Virus record (IMG/VR): IMGVR_UViG_3300048919_000048
Coordinates: 1 to 64,000 of that record
Length of the DNA stretch: 64,000 bases
Origin: a virus
Reading direction: 5' to 3' (one strand)
The notes beneath the pieces are model-generated. The model was not told the DNA's origin, did not search any database, and saw nothing but the letters and a program-made list of their open reading frames with translations. This document shows positions 1 through 6,923 of this stretch, in pieces. Position numbers and translations under genes: made by a program. The stretch's first letter is position 1. Each line of letters begins with the position of its first letter.

Positions 1-15
1 TTTTTTTTTTATTGC

Positions 16-43
16 TTGCAATCCGTAAACAGTCGTGTATACT
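16..43 (+). promoter_or_regulatory. sigma70 promoter
   Basis: A -35 TTGCAA (16-21), a 16-nt spacer and a -10 TATACT (38-43) precede the first gene by about 70 nt. The T-run at 1-10 may be the tail of a terminator lying outside the window. Confidence 0.6.
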
Positions 44-111
44 GGTCATGTTGGTTATCCCTTTTAGGGGATAAGTTATTGATTACCCTCTGAAGGGGAT
101 ACAGGAGGTCT

Positions 112-345
112 ATGTCTAACGGTAATATCCCTGCGGGGAAGGTGCTCAACAATCTTGAGCGCCAAGAATTGAGATTGGAGCTTTCGCTACTGAAAGATTG
201 GCTGGAGAAGGCAGTCAGGGTAAACACATATACGGACGAGTACACCCCGTGGCAACGTGTTGAGCACTCTGCGGAACTGACCGCTGCCTCTCATGATATC
301 GAGGCGATCGAAATGTCTTTGGAAACTGGAAGGAGGGTCTATTGA
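112..345 (+). CDS. small protein, unknown function
   Basis: This 77-residue soluble protein starts at an ATG preceded by AGGAGG (103-108). It is charged and probably mostly helical (LERQELRLELSLLKDWLEKA near the N-terminus). No family was recognised. It is the first gene of a plus-strand unit, and its stop overlaps the TTG start of the next gene. Confidence 0.75.
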   Translation: MSNGNIPAGKVLNNLERQELRLELSLLKDWLEKAVRVNTYTDEYTPWQRVEHSAELTAASHDIEAIEMSLETGRRVY

Positions 346-572
346 AGCTGAAATGTACGAACGTGATTACGGACTTCAACAAGGTCTTTCCGAAGGGCCA
401 GGTTTTCACTTCAACCGAGCTTAAAAACGGCTTCTGTGATGTTGAAGGGACCCGGCCTAAGCGTAATGGTACACCGTGGACCGGGGTTCTGTCGCTGGGC
501 CACGTAGTGGTTCTGGGTGTAGCCAAATTTGAGATCCTGCCGGAGGACACTGATGATCCCAAGGTTGACTAA
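342..572 (+). CDS. small protein, unknown function
   Basis: A 76-residue protein that starts at a TTG coupled to the previous stop (ATTGA) and preceded by GGAGGG. It looks beta-rich (TGVLSLGHVVVLGVAKFEI) and ends in an acidic tail. No family was recognised. It is translationally coupled to both neighbours. Confidence 0.65.
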   Translation: MKLKCTNVITDFNKVFPKGQVFTSTELKNGFCDVEGTRPKRNGTPWTGVLSLGHVVVLGVAKFEILPEDTDDPKVD

Positions 573-1041
573 GACCACTCTGCACAAGCTGTTCAAGGAG
601 TGGCAGTGGAAGCAACTTAGCCGTCGGAAGTATGTTGAGCAATTAATTTGGACATCATACGGGGCACACAGGAAGGACAACCGGGTGGTTCAGCGTGTTG
701 GAAAGCCAGAGGTGAAGTTTAAGTTTGAGATCGGCAACTATCTCGGGGGTACGACGACCACAACCCCCCGCCATTTCAGCATCTCAACTACCGGACCTAA
801 GGAGAGGATCAGTTGGATGGCAATGCCAAACGACGACCTGTTCCTGAAGGTACGCGCTGCCGACAAGGTATGGCAACCACCTGTCCCAATGACAGGGTTC
901 TTCGAGGATTGCACAGATATACGGAACGAAGAGCTTGAATTTCTTGAGTTTCTTTATCCGGGCATCTGTGCTCAGATAGAACAATTGCTTCCCGGCCTGC
1001 ATGGTGTGGACGCTGCATTGAAGGAGAGATTTAATGGGTGA
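553..1041 (+). CDS. hypothetical protein with a YPG motif near the C-terminus
   Basis: A 162-residue protein. The ATG at 553 is chosen over a TTG at 529 because GGAGG (541-545) is correctly spaced. The N-terminus is basic (TKTTLHKLFKEWQWKQLSRR). The segment LEFLEFLYPGICAQIEQL resembles FFEILYPGWIAYIRHQ in the gene at 1254-1589, so the two may be diverged paralogues. Function unknown. Confidence 0.75.
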   Translation: MIPRLTKTTLHKLFKEWQWKQLSRRKYVEQLIWTSYGAHRKDNRVVQRVGKPEVKFKFEIGNYLGGTTTTTPRHFSISTTGPKERISWMAMPNDDLFLKVRAADKVWQPPVPMTGFFEDCTDIRNEELEFLEFLYPGICAQIEQLLPGLHGVDAALKERFNG

Positions 1042-1273
1042 CTGCTTACCGAAATGCTTCGACTCACCACGGGTACAGTCTCAGTGGAAAAAGGATCAGC
1101 GTGTGCGTATCCTCCGTGGGAAAAATAAGGGCCGGACGGCCCTCGTATCCTACGAGACCATGCCTCACCCACTATCCCAGAAGCGCCGCTTCTACCTGTG
1201 GCTTGAGTCCCGGCACGATTTCTGGGCACCGAACCACGTTCTGATGAACGAGGATGGGTTTGTCGCGGTCTAG
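1034..1273 (+). CDS. small KOW/SH3-like protein
   Basis: A 79-residue protein overlapping its upstream neighbour by 8 nt. DQRVRILRGKNKGRTALVSY resembles a KOW/SH3-type beta-barrel turn as found in small nucleic-acid or ribosome-binding proteins. That is a fold-level guess from one motif. Several other small proteins in the window show the same style. Confidence 0.7.
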   Translation: MGDCLPKCFDSPRVQSQWKKDQRVRILRGKNKGRTALVSYETMPHPLSQKRRFYLWLESRHDFWAPNHVLMNEDGFVAV

Positions 1274-1589
1274 TGGGAGACCTCCGTACAATGGGCAACT
1301 GGAGCACGATGAATTTGAGTACGGAGGTCACCAGATAAGCCTCCGGTTGCCGAAAGAAATCTGGGATTACATAAAGCAGGTTGGGGAAAAGGACTTTATC
1401 TGGTGCCCGGATGAGGGGGAGTTCTTCGAGATACTGTACCCCGGCTGGATTGCTTACATACGGCACCAGGTTGAGGTTCAGTACGGGTTCATGGTGTTTC
1501 AGAACAGCACCTTCGGGGAGTCTCTACTGGCAACCCGGGAAATTAAGGATCATGTCCCCAGCGAATCTGGATATGTATGGAGTGGTTGA
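1254..1589 (+). CDS. hypothetical protein, possible paralogue of 553-1041
   Basis: A 111-residue protein overlapping the upstream gene by 20 nt. The ATG at 1254 directly abuts GAGG, so a TTG at 1260 with 6-nt spacing may be the real start. EGEFFEILYPGWIAYIRHQV parallels a segment of the gene at 553-1041. Last gene before a 125-nt AT-rich gap. Confidence 0.65.
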   Translation: MGLSRSSGRPPYNGQLEHDEFEYGGHQISLRLPKEIWDYIKQVGEKDFIWCPDEGEFFEILYPGWIAYIRHQVEVQYGFMVFQNSTFGESLLATREIKDHVPSESGYVWSG

Positions 1590-1715
1590 TTTCCACCCCT
1601 ATTTCACGTATGCTGCACAAATCAGGTAGAAAAGTACCGTTTTTGCACGTAAAAGTCAAAAATCTGGCACTTTTCTGCACAAAACTGCAAAATAATGATA
1701 CCTTGGAGGCCAAAA

Positions 1716-2066
1716 ATGGTAACAGTTGATGATGTACGTAAGATGGTATCTGACGCAGAAAGCGACCCGGAACTGATGAGAAGCCTGAAGAATCTTCTCA
1801 ATCCGGACTACTGGTTGGACAAATACTACGATTTCTCCGTGGCAATCGAGGCAGAGTACCCGGGCCTTGTGAAATTGTGGGGGATCGACCTGCACTGTTA
1901 CAAGTTGTACACCCAGTACGCAGAGGGGCTGACGGCCTTACCGGGGAAACAGGTAATGTTACAGACCCTTGTGGACGCACACAAGTTTTCCATCCGGAAA
2001 GACATGCGTGACATCAGTGACATCCTGCATGGAGAGTACGAAGACTTCTTTGATCTGGAGGGATGA
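1716..2066 (+). CDS. small helical protein, unknown function
   Basis: A 116-residue protein. The ATG at 1716 is chosen because GGAGG lies 7 nt upstream; an earlier ATG at 1695 lacks a site. It is largely helical and acidic at the N-terminus (DDVRKMVSDAESDPELMRSL). The upstream gap has a GAAAAGT/ACTTTTC inverted repeat (about 1630-1677) but no clear promoter. Function unknown. Confidence 0.75.
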   Translation: MVTVDDVRKMVSDAESDPELMRSLKNLLNPDYWLDKYYDFSVAIEAEYPGLVKLWGIDLHCYKLYTQYAEGLTALPGKQVMLQTLVDAHKFSIRKDMRDISDILHGEYEDFFDLEG

Positions 2067-2335
2067 TGAAGATTCTGATCGAGCACCACAAGAAAGAGTA
2101 CCCGGGGATGACGGATGAGTATTACTACGTAAAGTTCAAGCTCAACTGGTGGTCTCCGTGGCGTTATGTGCAGCGCCACTACTGTCACGCAGACCCGGAG
2201 AACCTGCGGATTTATTTCCTCGACGAGGCGATAAAGGTTGCAAAGGAACTCCGGACCAAGTACAATGGGCCTAAACACATAGTCCGTGACCTCGATGAGG
2301 ATGGTACGGACCCAAACAAATACTGCGGGGGTTGA
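2063..2335 (+). CDS. small protein, unknown function
   Basis: A 90-residue protein whose start (ATGATG, 2063 or 2066) overlaps the preceding stop and follows GGAGG. It is rich in Tyr, Trp and His (DEYYYVKF, WWSPWRYVQRHYCH). No known motif. Translationally coupled in the same operon. Confidence 0.75.
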   Translation: MMKILIEHHKKEYPGMTDEYYYVKFKLNWWSPWRYVQRHYCHADPENLRIYFLDEAIKVAKELRTKYNGPKHIVRDLDEDGTDPNKYCGG

Positions 2336-2336
2336 T

Positions 2337-2807
2337 GTGTACACAGTTATTTCTTATCGTGAGAACGGGCAGGTTTTCCGTGGTGGTTACTGCGAAGGCC
2401 GCACCGACAGCGACTTCCGCCTGGGGACGGTGGCGGACCGAGATGAGGCTATCGACCTACTGGCCCGGTCAATCTTCATCGACATGGTGGCTCAGACTCG
2501 TGACATGAACAAGGACTACGATTACACCGAAGCGGCTGAAATTGTCCTTGGGATCAACGGATACTTCGGGACTGATCACTCGGTTGATGTCGCCAGTGAC
2601 GAGGTGTACGATAACTACCTTAAAGAGCACTTCGAGATGTTCTCCGAGGCACAGTTACGTGCAGCCCGACTGTACAGTGACAAGGTCCGTCAAGACCGGG
2701 AAGCGAAGGAACGTAAGCAGCAGCAAAACGTTGAGGCGGAGGCTCGTCGCCAAGAGGCGGAAGAGCGTAAACAATTGGCCCGACTGAAAGAAAAATACGG
2801 AGAATGA
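2337..2807 (+). CDS. hypothetical protein with a C-terminal coiled coil
   Basis: A 156-residue protein. GTG 2337 is preferred because GGGGG lies about 6 nt upstream and the previous stop is 2333-2335. The frame is open further upstream. Residues ~110-156 are strongly charged and heptad-like (DREAKERKQQQN, EARRQEAEERKQLARL), predicting a coiled coil. Function unknown. Confidence 0.7.
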   Translation: MYTVISYRENGQVFRGGYCEGRTDSDFRLGTVADRDEAIDLLARSIFIDMVAQTRDMNKDYDYTEAAEIVLGINGYFGTDHSVDVASDEVYDNYLKEHFEMFSEAQLRAARLYSDKVRQDREAKERKQQQNVEAEARRQEAEERKQLARLKEKYGE

Positions 2808-2808
2808 C

Positions 2809-3012
2809 ATGAAGGCATATCTGTACGAACTTGAGTATCTTATCTTGGAAGAAGACTACATCGTCCACGTCGGGTACTTCACCAGCCTCAAAGAGGTTCG
2901 GCAGCGCATCAAGGACAGCAAGGATGATCCGAACCTGTTCTCGTGCTGGAGGCACCCGTTCAACCCTGAGGGGGCATACGACCCCGTCCAGGTGGAAATC
3001 TTCCGCAAATAA
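2809..3012 (+). CDS. small acidic protein, unknown function
   Basis: A 67-residue protein, the last gene of its transcription unit and followed at once by a strong terminator. It begins MKAYLYELEYLILEEDYI, which suggests a beta-strand core. No family recognised. Confidence 0.75.
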   Translation: MKAYLYELEYLILEEDYIVHVGYFTSLKEVRQRIKDSKDDPNLFSCWRHPFNPEGAYDPVQVEIFRK

Positions 3013-3031
3013 CCGCCTCCGGGCGGTTTTC
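3012..3031 (+). terminator. intrinsic terminator
   Basis: ACCGCC-TCC-GGGCGGT hairpin followed by TTTTC, directly after the stop at 3012. The same stem occurs at 5913 and 56941. Confidence 0.85.
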
Positions 3032-3075
3032 ATGTTTAAGGAATGAACTTTTTTCGACAAATACCCCGAAACATG

Positions 3076-3104
3076 TTTACAGCGTAAACATACTGGTGTA
3101 TATT
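3076..3104 (+). promoter_or_regulatory. sigma70 promoter
   Basis: A -35 TTTACA (3076-3081), 17-nt spacer and -10 TATATT (3099-3104). GTAAACA and CTGGTGTAT segments recall the promoter at 16-43. Confidence 0.75.
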
Positions 3105-3133
3105 GGATACATCAACTGAAGAGGAGACCATCT

Positions 3134-3313
3134 GTGACAAACGAAGAGAAAGAGGTTGTACGTGAAAATATCCGTAAACTTACCGAGGGGACTTTGCTAC
3201 AACTAATCATTACGTACACCAAGGCCAGTCTCCACGTCACGATATGTGCTGATGATCTTGAGGTGAAGGAAATTCTGTGCCAAGAGGCACGTTCACGAGG
3301 ACTGATGCGATGA
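3134..3313 (+). CDS. 59-residue protein, unknown function
   Basis: A short gene starting at GTG 3134 after GAGGAG, first in a new unit. It starts MTNEEKEVVRENIRKL and ends QEARSRGLMR. The stop TGA overlaps the next ATG (ATGA), which supports it being real. It looks helical and soluble. Function unknown. Confidence 0.65.
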   Translation: MTNEEKEVVRENIRKLTEGTLLQLIITYTKASLHVTICADDLEVKEILCQEARSRGLMR

Positions 3314-3504
3314 CAACAGAAGAACTGGTAGCCCTTCGAGAGAAGATCAAAGCCCAAACCAACGGGAAGCTGTGCCTGTCAATCCAGTTGACGCGACTGG
3401 GGATTGATCGTGATTCTCGCAACGGCCTGCCGCCTAACGGCAAGCTGGCAATCTTACTGATAGAGCTTCTGCGGGAAGCTGGAGAAAGGGGACTCGTGAA
3501 ATGA
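3310..3504 (+). CDS. small protein, unknown function
   Basis: A 64-residue protein whose ATG overlaps the upstream stop. The helical N-terminus reads TTEELVALREKIKAQ and the C-terminus has a leucine-rich helix (LAILLIELLREAGERG). It could be a small DNA- or protein-binding helical bundle; nothing specific was recognised. Confidence 0.7.
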   Translation: MTTEELVALREKIKAQTNGKLCLSIQLTRLGIDRDSRNGLPPNGKLAILLIELLREAGERGLVK

Positions 3505-3587
3505 TGGGGTTCTGTGTATTCATGGCCTGCGTCGCAGCGGTGATCTTTCTGTATGGTGAACTGTGCCTCGGGCATGGTAGTCATTGA
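3501..3587 (+). CDS. 28-residue membrane peptide
   Basis: Starts at ATGATG 3501, overlapping the previous stop. MMGFCVFMACVAAVIFLYGE is one hydrophobic segment, so a single-pass inner-membrane peptide is likely. It is followed by GAGGAGG for the next gene. Small size limits confidence. Confidence 0.5.
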   Translation: MMGFCVFMACVAAVIFLYGELCLGHGSH

Positions 3588-3598
3588 GAGGAGGACAA

Positions 3599-3736
3599 AT
3601 GATTAACAATCCGAACGCCGAATGGGAAAACTGCGACTTCTATTTCTGGCCTGCATGGTATGCTTGGGTGGCATGGGGACTACTCCTCTCGGCCTTTGCC
3701 TTCGGGGCTTGGTGTGTTTTTGTGGAGGGCCTATGA
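3599..3736 (+). CDS. 45-residue single-pass membrane protein
   Basis: ATG 3599 follows GAGGAGG. After a short polar start (MINNPNAEWENCDFYF), residues ~17-43 form a Trp/Ala/Leu-rich membrane span. The stop overlaps the next ATG (ATGA). Probably an inner-membrane protein; target unknown. Confidence 0.6.
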   Translation: MINNPNAEWENCDFYFWPAWYAWVAWGLLLSAFAFGAWCVFVEGL

Positions 3737-3945
3737 AAGACTTAGACAAGATGTACAAGGCCGGGACCCGGATCATTCACTATGCTAACGGGCACCGCAC
3801 CGAACTGAAGATCCTGTCTACCGGGCTGGTAGTGGAGTATCCTTTGGCAACGAAGGAAGAGGAACGCGATCGAGAGATTGCTCTGCTCAAAGAACGTATC
3901 GCACGAGACACCGCCCGGCTGGCGGAACTGGAGGATAAACAATGA
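3733..3945 (+). CDS. small coiled-coil protein
   Basis: A 70-residue protein coupled to the upstream stop. The N-terminal half is beta-like (TRIIHYANGHRTELKIL). The C-terminal ~35 residues (EERDREIALLKERIARDTAR) form a heptad coiled coil, suggesting oligomerisation. Function unknown. Confidence 0.75.
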   Translation: MKDLDKMYKAGTRIIHYANGHRTELKILSTGLVVEYPLATKEEERDREIALLKERIARDTARLAELEDKQ

Positions 3946-4148
3946 GTTACGAACCATGCAAAGAAACACTGAACGTTCCTCACGTGGTTGAGGACATCAA
4001 CGGCAACATCCTGTGTCTGACTTACAACTGGATCATGGCTCACCAGTTCCGTCGGTATCAGGACGGGTTTATGATGAATACCTGCACCATTCGTCCGGCG
4101 AACGAAGACGATGTAGCCAGCTTCAATCGCCGACTGGGGGATTGCTGA
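3942..4148 (+). CDS. small protein, unknown function
   Basis: A 68-residue protein coupled by ATGA overlap, with four cysteines spread along the chain and no clear zinc motif. It contains VPHVVEDINGNILCLTYNW. No family recognised. Confidence 0.7.
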   Translation: MSYEPCKETLNVPHVVEDINGNILCLTYNWIMAHQFRRYQDGFMMNTCTIRPANEDDVASFNRRLGDC

Positions 4149-4420
4149 TGCTTGCTGCACATAGTGTACTGGACCCCCACGGTAAACTGCTCGCCGTCTG
4201 CCCGAACAAGGAGATAGCAAGAGAAATTGGCGAAACGTTCTGCATCATAACCGACTTGAACTACACGTGCCGGGAAGCCACCCCGGATGAAATACGTGGG
4301 CTGCTTGACAAGCCTGCACCTCAGAGAGGCCAGTGCTACAGGGTGGTCTCGGGTGTTGATAAGACGGCGGTGGTCATCCCGGACTACCGGGATACTCCTA
4401 CCGAACCTGTTGATAACTAA
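4148..4420 (+). CDS. small protein, unknown function
   Basis: A 90-residue protein whose ATG overlaps the previous TGA (TGATG). It contains VLDPHGKLLAVCPNKEIARE and later ATPDEIRGLLDKPAPQRGQC, suggesting a compact alpha/beta domain. No family recognised. Confidence 0.7.
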   Translation: MLAAHSVLDPHGKLLAVCPNKEIAREIGETFCIITDLNYTCREATPDEIRGLLDKPAPQRGQCYRVVSGVDKTAVVIPDYRDTPTEPVDN

Positions 4421-4429
4421 GGGGTTTCT

Positions 4430-4750
4430 GTGAATATTGTAAACTTTCATCCGTCGGATGCGCCGACCCGGTTCAATGTGCATTCGTCGTTTTCGTACAC
4501 TGACCTCCTCATCTTCAAGGAGGGCCTCAATGATGTCCATACCTACCAGATGGCCCTCTTGGGCCGATGCTGGGAGAAGGGCCTGACTATCCGTATCTGG
4601 TATCAGGATGAGGACGGCTACAAGTACGACGAGTTCAAACCGGGGATGTCAGTGTACGGAAAGATCCTGCGTCGAGAGCACAACCTCTATCGACTGTGGG
4701 TAGGTGGGGCATTGGGAGACCATGTGGTGAGCGGTTTTCGAAACCTGTAA
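4430..4750 (+). CDS. small protein, unknown function
   Basis: A 106-residue protein starting at GTG 4430 (GGGG 9 nt upstream). It has alternating strands such as GLTIRIWYQDEDGYKYDEF and LYRLWVGGALGDHVV. No family recognised. Confidence 0.7.
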   Translation: MNIVNFHPSDAPTRFNVHSSFSYTDLLIFKEGLNDVHTYQMALLGRCWEKGLTIRIWYQDEDGYKYDEFKPGMSVYGKILRREHNLYRLWVGGALGDHVVSGFRNL

Positions 4751-4759
4751 GGAGTTTTT

Positions 4760-4936
4760 ATGTCTTATTATTTAGACTATACCGTGGCGCCCAATCGGGC
4801 GCCCCGCACCCTCCGGGACAAGTTCAACGACTTCTTCGAGGACCTGACGGGATATGAGCCGTCCGACCACCCTGACAAGCAGTACGTTGAGGATTTATGG
4901 GACGCATATCAGGCAGGGGCTGAGTCAAATGATTAA
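4760..4936 (+). CDS. 58-residue acidic protein
   Basis: ATG 4760 follows AAGGAG. The product starts MSYYLDYTVAPNRAPRTLRD and is acidic and Tyr-rich. Its stop overlaps the next start (AATGATTAA), which supports coding. Function unknown. Confidence 0.6.
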   Translation: MSYYLDYTVAPNRAPRTLRDKFNDFFEDLTGYEPSDHPDKQYVEDLWDAYQAGAESND

Positions 4937-5147
4937 GGTGCCGATGGAGGTCAAGGTCTCCGAGTGGTATCCGACGTATGGTTTCACGCAGAAGGAACTG
5001 CGTTACCTGTACGTGGACTGTGACGTGCGTATCTTCGAGGACCAGAGGGACGGCGTGATCTACCAGATTATGGACAGCGGCCCCGTGGATAAATACCGCC
5101 GGGACCTGTCCGGTTACTGGCTCAAAAAGCTGGAGGATTACCTGTGA
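4929..5147 (+). CDS. small beta-rich protein
   Basis: A 72-residue protein whose ATG at 4929 overlaps the upstream stop. The strand pattern (MEVKVSEWYP, LRYLYVDCDVRIFED) suggests a small beta domain followed by a helix (YWLKKLEDYL). Function unknown. Confidence 0.7.
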   Translation: MIKVPMEVKVSEWYPTYGFTQKELRYLYVDCDVRIFEDQRDGVIYQIMDSGPVDKYRRDLSGYWLKKLEDYL

Positions 5148-5446
5148 GTAAGATTGCACACCGATGGAGTCCAATCCTCCGGAAGGTGAATCAAAAGCGT
5201 AAAGAGGCAGACCTGTTCAAGGCCCGCCTTGAAATGGATATTCCGGCATGTGGTATTGTCACCTGCGTCAAGAAGAATCCACACGGATTTATACCGGGGT
5301 CCAAGTACCTCTTTCAGAATTCCGACTGTTACGACCGTGGTCACTACAGACGAATCCAGGTGGAGGGTGACGCCCAACGTGGTATCTGGGATTGGATCTT
5401 CATCGGTAACGATGTCGAATTCCACACCTATTTCTCCCTCGTATAA
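5144..5446 (+). CDS. small basic protein, unknown function
   Basis: A 100-residue protein starting at a GTG that overlaps the preceding stop. The N-terminus is basic (HRWSPILRKVNQKRKEADLF) and the C-terminal half beta-rich. Nucleic-acid binding is possible but not shown. It ends directly at a terminator. Confidence 0.7.
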   Translation: MSKIAHRWSPILRKVNQKRKEADLFKARLEMDIPACGIVTCVKKNPHGFIPGSKYLFQNSDCYDRGHYRRIQVEGDAQRGIWDWIFIGNDVEFHTYFSLV

Positions 5447-5463
5447 AAGGGCCGAAAGGCCCT
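5446..5463 (+). terminator. terminator hairpin abutting the next promoter
   Basis: GGGCC-GAAA-GGCCC hairpin with A-tract and TT on either side. It starts at the previous stop and its end touches the -35 TTGACC, so end and start signals share sequence. Confidence 0.7.
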
Positions 5464-5491
5464 TGACCCTATCCCAAAATATCGGTATACT
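5463..5491 (+). promoter_or_regulatory. sigma70 promoter
   Basis: A -35 TTGACC (5463-5468), 17-nt spacer and -10 TATACT (5486-5491). Transcription would begin at the CCCCACATG sequence that recurs in degenerate form downstream. Confidence 0.8.
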
Positions 5492-5527
5492 CCCCACATG
5501 TCCAAAACATGCCAAAGAGGAACACCT

Positions 5528-5914
5528 ATGAAAACCTGCCTAAAGAGACGGACCACTTACACCCAGGTCGCGCCTACCGTGGCTCACCTGTGGGGCGCTG
5601 ACCTACGGGAGCGCCGTAGACTCAAGGCCGACTTAGATGCCATGAAGAAGAGTGTCGATGAGGAGTACGCCAAATCTTTACGGTACAGGGAGTATATGGA
5701 ACTGTGTGACTCCATCATCCATTGCCGCACCAGTAAGGGAAAAGTCGGTGTTGAGTACCCGATACTCCGTAGACGCATCCGGGAATGGGTTACCAATGGC
5801 CCAACCACAACGGGTCAGTGGAACGGCATCAAGGTATGCCTCATGCGCCACAATAGAGAACACCTCCAGTATTTCCCACACTCTGTAGCAGAGCCAGCCT
5901 ACGTCCACATATAA
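5528..5914 (+). CDS. hypothetical basic protein
   Basis: A 128-residue monocistronic gene between its own promoter and terminator. ATG 5528 is chosen because AAGAGG lies upstream. It has an N-terminal Lys/Arg-rich part (MKTCLKRRTTYTQ), a helical middle and several Cys. No family recognised. Confidence 0.75.
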   Translation: MKTCLKRRTTYTQVAPTVAHLWGADLRERRRLKADLDAMKKSVDEEYAKSLRYREYMELCDSIIHCRTSKGKVGVEYPILRRRIREWVTNGPTTTGQWNGIKVCLMRHNREHLQYFPHSVAEPAYVHI

Positions 5915-5935
5915 CCGCCTCCGGGCGGTTCTTTT
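5913..5935 (+). terminator. intrinsic terminator
   Basis: AACCGCC-TCC-GGGCGGTT hairpin followed by CTTTT, overlapping the stop of the preceding gene. It closes the last plus-strand gene before the gene-free region. Confidence 0.85.
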
Positions 5936-5954
5936 GTATCTTCCCTCCGTGATT

Positions 5955-6262
5955 TTGTTTCCCACACTGGTAGACCTGAAGAGGCACACTTGAGTCTAAC
6001 CCACCGCCTGAAGAGGCAGACCTGTGCATAACTTCGGCGTCAGCCAAAATGGTTTACAATCCCGAATGTCGCCCAAAATGGCTGACAAGATTTCCTGATT
6101 TCTCCCCACATTGTCAAGACCTTTCTGAAGAGGCGCACCACCCCGTCCGGGAGGCCCTCTCCCGCCGGGATAAATCCGTTATACCTGTTCCCACAGAGAC
6201 GTACCCGTCTGTATTCCCACATTGCCCAAATATCAAGGGAGCCGGAGAGGCTCACCTGTAAG
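5955..6262 (+). repeat. degenerate start-cassette repeats
   Basis: CTGAAGAGGC-(C)ACA or CAGACCTG-like units occur at about 5978, 6008, 6124 and (as GGAGAGGCTCACCTG) 6241. Three are preceded by CCCACA(T/C)TG. They resemble the working leader at 5492-5528 but are not followed by long open frames. They look like decayed or peptide-encoding gene starts. Confidence 0.5.
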
Positions 6263-6623
6263 GCGCTGTGCCCTCTTTTTATGTCAAAATACCCTCCCGC
6301 CAAAATTTTTAGGACGCGATCAGGGGTGGTCCTTCTTGCCCAGAAACCAGAAAAATATCCCAGCGTATGGATATAGCTGCCAGGCATGGCGATCAGGGGG
6401 TGGGGAGGGGCCTCGTTATTTTCCCCAAATATCCTTATGAATCAATGAGTTAGCCCTTCTCAGCCTTTGCCCAATCGAACCGGGGAGGTCCCCGCTTTAC
6501 GTGATCAACTCCACAAAATGTCTACCATCTTGCCCATCTTTACACTTGTCCTATTGACTCATCGGTCTGACTGTGCATCACGCCGCTGATACCCATTTAA
6601 CATAATACACCTTATACGCACCC

Positions 6624-6644
6624 GGGATAATGATAATCATTCCC
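6624..6644. promoter_or_regulatory. Fur-box-like palindrome
   Basis: GATAATGATAATCATTCCC (6626-6644) matches 17 of 19 positions of the classical Fur consensus. It sits in an imperfect palindrome bounded by GGG/CCC. Binding by host Fur is inference. Confidence 0.6.
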
Positions 6645-6708
6645 AACACGTGGAGAGGCCCGCCAGCACTGGCCCAGATGAGAATGGGTCTCACTCACCT
6701 TGTGGCAT

Positions 6709-6727
6709 GATAATGAGAATGATTCGC
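6709..6727. promoter_or_regulatory. Fur-box-like site
   Basis: GATAATGAGAATGATTCGC matches 15 of 19 Fur-consensus positions. A further TGAGAATGGGTCTCA palindrome lies just upstream at 6679-6693. Confidence 0.45.
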
Positions 6728-6749
6728 ACTCGCCCTTTGAGAATGGTTC

Positions 6750-6768
6750 GCGGATGAGAACCATTATC
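6750..6768. promoter_or_regulatory. Fur-box-like site
   Basis: GCGGATGAGAACCATTATC matches 14 of 19 Fur-consensus positions, with the right half-site intact. Confidence 0.4.
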
Positions 6769-6855
6769 GTTTACGCAAAAACAAAATAAAAATTATTTTT
6801 CTATTGACACGAAGAGCGAATTTTGCCAGGCAATTACGCCATATCTGTACACTTT

Positions 6856-6874
6856 GCGAACGATAATCATTACC
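6856..6874. promoter_or_regulatory. Fur-box-like site
   Basis: GCGAACGATAATCATTACC matches 15 of 19 Fur-consensus positions. Confidence 0.45.
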
Positions 6875-6923
6875 ATCTGAGGCCCTCCGGCCCGTACCGG
6901 GTCCGCCTCTTCAGACATCTTTA

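Noticed and set aside
9-245. Minus-strand open frame across the first plus-strand gene
   Set aside because: It lies antisense to a gene with a good promoter and ribosome site, and has no start signal of its own.
6049-6440. Two plus-strand frames of ~70 codons in the gene-free region
   Set aside because: Low coding quality and rich in repeated cassette sequence; starts lack ribosome sites.
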